From NCBI RefSeq assembly GCF_000766865.1, contig NZ_JNFA01000025.1:124001-188000 (forward strand): a stretch of 64,000 nucleotides of DNA, written 5' to 3'. A program made the position numbers and the translations under genes. Position 1 is the first letter of the stretch; every line of letters starts with the position of its first letter. The notes beneath the pieces were generated by a model, which ran no database searches, was not told the DNA's origin, and worked only from the letters and a program-made list of their open reading frames with translations. This document shows, piece by piece, positions 62,897 to 64,000 of the stretch. Source of the DNA: Listeria booriae. GTDB lineage: Bacteria; Bacillota; Bacilli; Lactobacillales; Listeriaceae.

Positions 62897-64000
62897 TTAT
62901 TGTACGATTAAACCATTTGGTACGACTAAAAATTCATTTTGTGTAATCATTTTGTATACTTTATCTTTTTCATTATCTTTTACTTCTAGTCGTACAGTAC
63001 TCGGCTCGCGATGGTTCACTTGAATAGTGTAACCATCTTTGATTGGGATGTCTAGTGATGCTTCTTGTTGTGTCACATTGCCAATAAAGTCTTTTGTGAA
63101 CACAACATTACCTTTGTCATCTTTTACAGTGATGCTTGCATATGGAGTCGCTCCAAAACCATAATGCGGTTGGATTGCATTCACATCTAGATGTAGCATA
63201 TTTTTCGCTTTATTGACGTGTAGCTTAGCAAACTGGCGGTCTGCATAGCCTCTGAACATGAAGTCAATATCTGAGCTATATATTTTTCCATTGACAAAAC
63301 GAGTTGGCGTTGGAACATCTGTCAGTGATTTCTTCACTAAACCATTGGCGCCAATTTGATACACCGTTGGGTTATGCTGAACTTCTTGTAGGACGTTATC
63401 CACCGTTAGCGGCAAACGAGCTTCAGCTTCTCGGTGCGTAATTACTATATAGTAACCTTCTTCTAATGCTAGTTTCTTCAATAACGCTCCTGTGTTTTCA
63501 TTTCCAATCATAGTGTAACTATACACTTCACTACCGTCTTTATCTTTCACTTGCAGTGTTGCGTACGGATAATTTTTATCGAAGTATACATGTGGTTGAC
63601 CTGCTTTTTTATCAAATGTTAGTTCCATTGATGATAAATTAAGCGTCACATTCGCAAAATTCCAATAGCTAAGTCCTTGGAACTTAAATTGGAACACGTC
63701 CCCATCAATATAATTAGAGCTGAATGTTGGAATATCGCTAGTTGCTACTTTCATCAAGCCCTCTTCTGTTATTTTGTACGTTGCTGCTTTGCAGTATGGG
63801 AAAAGTTCCTTTGTATCCGTATTCGTGATTTTAAGTCGGTCACCTGCTTCAAGATGTGTTACGGTAACATAATAACCTGTGTCGATTTTCACGTTGAACA
63901 TATCGGCTACTAACTTTTCTTGACCGCCATAGGCTTTTTTGTATACTAATTTTCCGCGGGCATCGTGGATCTCAATTGATGCATACGTCCCTGGGAAATA
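62897..64000 (-). CDS. Surface protein with tandem putative mucin/carbohydrate-binding modules, 5' truncated by window edge
   Basis: The minus-strand frame is open to the window end, so the N-terminus is missing and the ATG at 63901 is internal. The 368 visible residues hold about two and a half copies of a 150-residue module. Recurring phrases are YASIEIHDARGKLVYKK / YATLQVKDKDGSEVYSY / YASITVKDDKGNVVFTK, then GYYVTVTHLEAGDRL / GYYIVITHREAEARL / GYTIQVNHREPSTVRL, and FKFQGLSYWNFANVTL / FMFRGYADRQFAKLHV. These match the putative mucin/carbohydrate-binding domain found in Listeria enhancin-like (M60-type) proteins. No C-terminal wall anchor is visible after the last module. Confidence 0.8.
   Translation of the reverse strand, partial: YFPGTYASIEIHDARGKLVYKKAYGGQEKLVADMFNVKIDTGYYVTVTHLEAGDRLKITNTDTKELFPYCKAATYKITEEGLMKVATSDIPTFSSNYIDGDVFQFKFQGLSYWNFANVTLNLSSMELTFDKKAGQPHVYFDKNYPYATLQVKDKDGSEVYSYTMIGNENTGALLKKLALEEGYYIVITHREAEARLPLTVDNVLQEVQHNPTVYQIGANGLVKKSLTDVPTPTRFVNGKIYSSDIDFMFRGYADRQFAKLHVNKAKNMLHLDVNAIQPHYGFGATPYASITVKDDKGNVVFTKDFIGNVTQQEASLDIPIKDGYTIQVNHREPSTVRLEVKDNEKDKVYKMITQNEFLVVPNGLIVQ

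Overview
The window looks like a chromosomal segment of a Listeria-family firmicute. Protein sequence style, AAGGAGG-type ribosome sites, TTG starts and low-to-moderate GC all fit. Gene order also fits: as I recall it, the chain his operon - gdhA - peptide transporter/alcohol dehydrogenase, and the chain metX - metY - HdeD - Crp/Fnr - bioY - PadR, both occur around lmo0554-lmo0601 of L. monocytogenes. The large exopolysaccharide operon, its flanking regulators and the alpha-galactoside operon are accessory relative to that backbone, which suggests a Listeria sensu lato species rather than L. monocytogenes. I could not run any database search.

Layout. 1-7431: histidine operon hisZ(partial)-G-D-B-H-A-F-I-E-C on the plus strand, genes touching or overlapping. 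7432-9330: WYL regulator divergent from a GyrI-like protein, then a gene-free stretch that may encode a structured small RNA with C-rich loops. 9334-19794: small HTH membrane protein, 2-oxoglutarate dioxygenase, gdhA, secreted SH3 protein, lactonase, oxidoreductase, VOC protein, phosphatase, POT peptide transporter and alcohol dehydrogenase. 20135-20944: an isolated dihydropteroate-synthase-like gene. 33853 down to 21075: a 12-gene minus-strand exopolysaccharide operon (chain-length regulator, tyrosine kinase, polymerase, sugar dehydrogenase, HTH protein, initiating transferase, dehydratase, three glycosyltransferases, aminotransferase, flippase). 34542-40409: two paralogous Crp/PrfA-like regulators, an alpha-carbonic anhydrase lipoprotein and a 996-residue Ig-like repeat protein. 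40781-51539: AraC regulator and a divergent alpha-galactoside operon (DUF5107-TPR protein, aldose epimerase, ABC importer, GH36 alpha-galactosidase). 51635-64000: small membrane proteins, a PadR/DUF1700/DUF4097 module, bioY with a BirA operator, a third Crp/Fnr protein, an LPXTG protein, HdeD, the SAM-riboswitch metY-metX operon and a truncated mucin/carbohydrate-binding protein.

The most striking observation is a shared promoter architecture. Five promoters (folP-like gene, exopolysaccharide operon, first Crp-like gene, carbonic anhydrase, Ig-like repeat protein) each carry TCTACA exactly 21 nt before a -10-like hexamer. Each also has a cre-like box upstream at a fixed distance: 34 nt in three promoters and 63 nt in the other two. 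This points to one co-regulated set, plausibly controlled by the local Crp/PrfA-like pair together with a cre-binding protein such as CcpA, joining capsule synthesis, a surface protein, a carbonic anhydrase and a pterin enzyme. I know of no description of this regulon.
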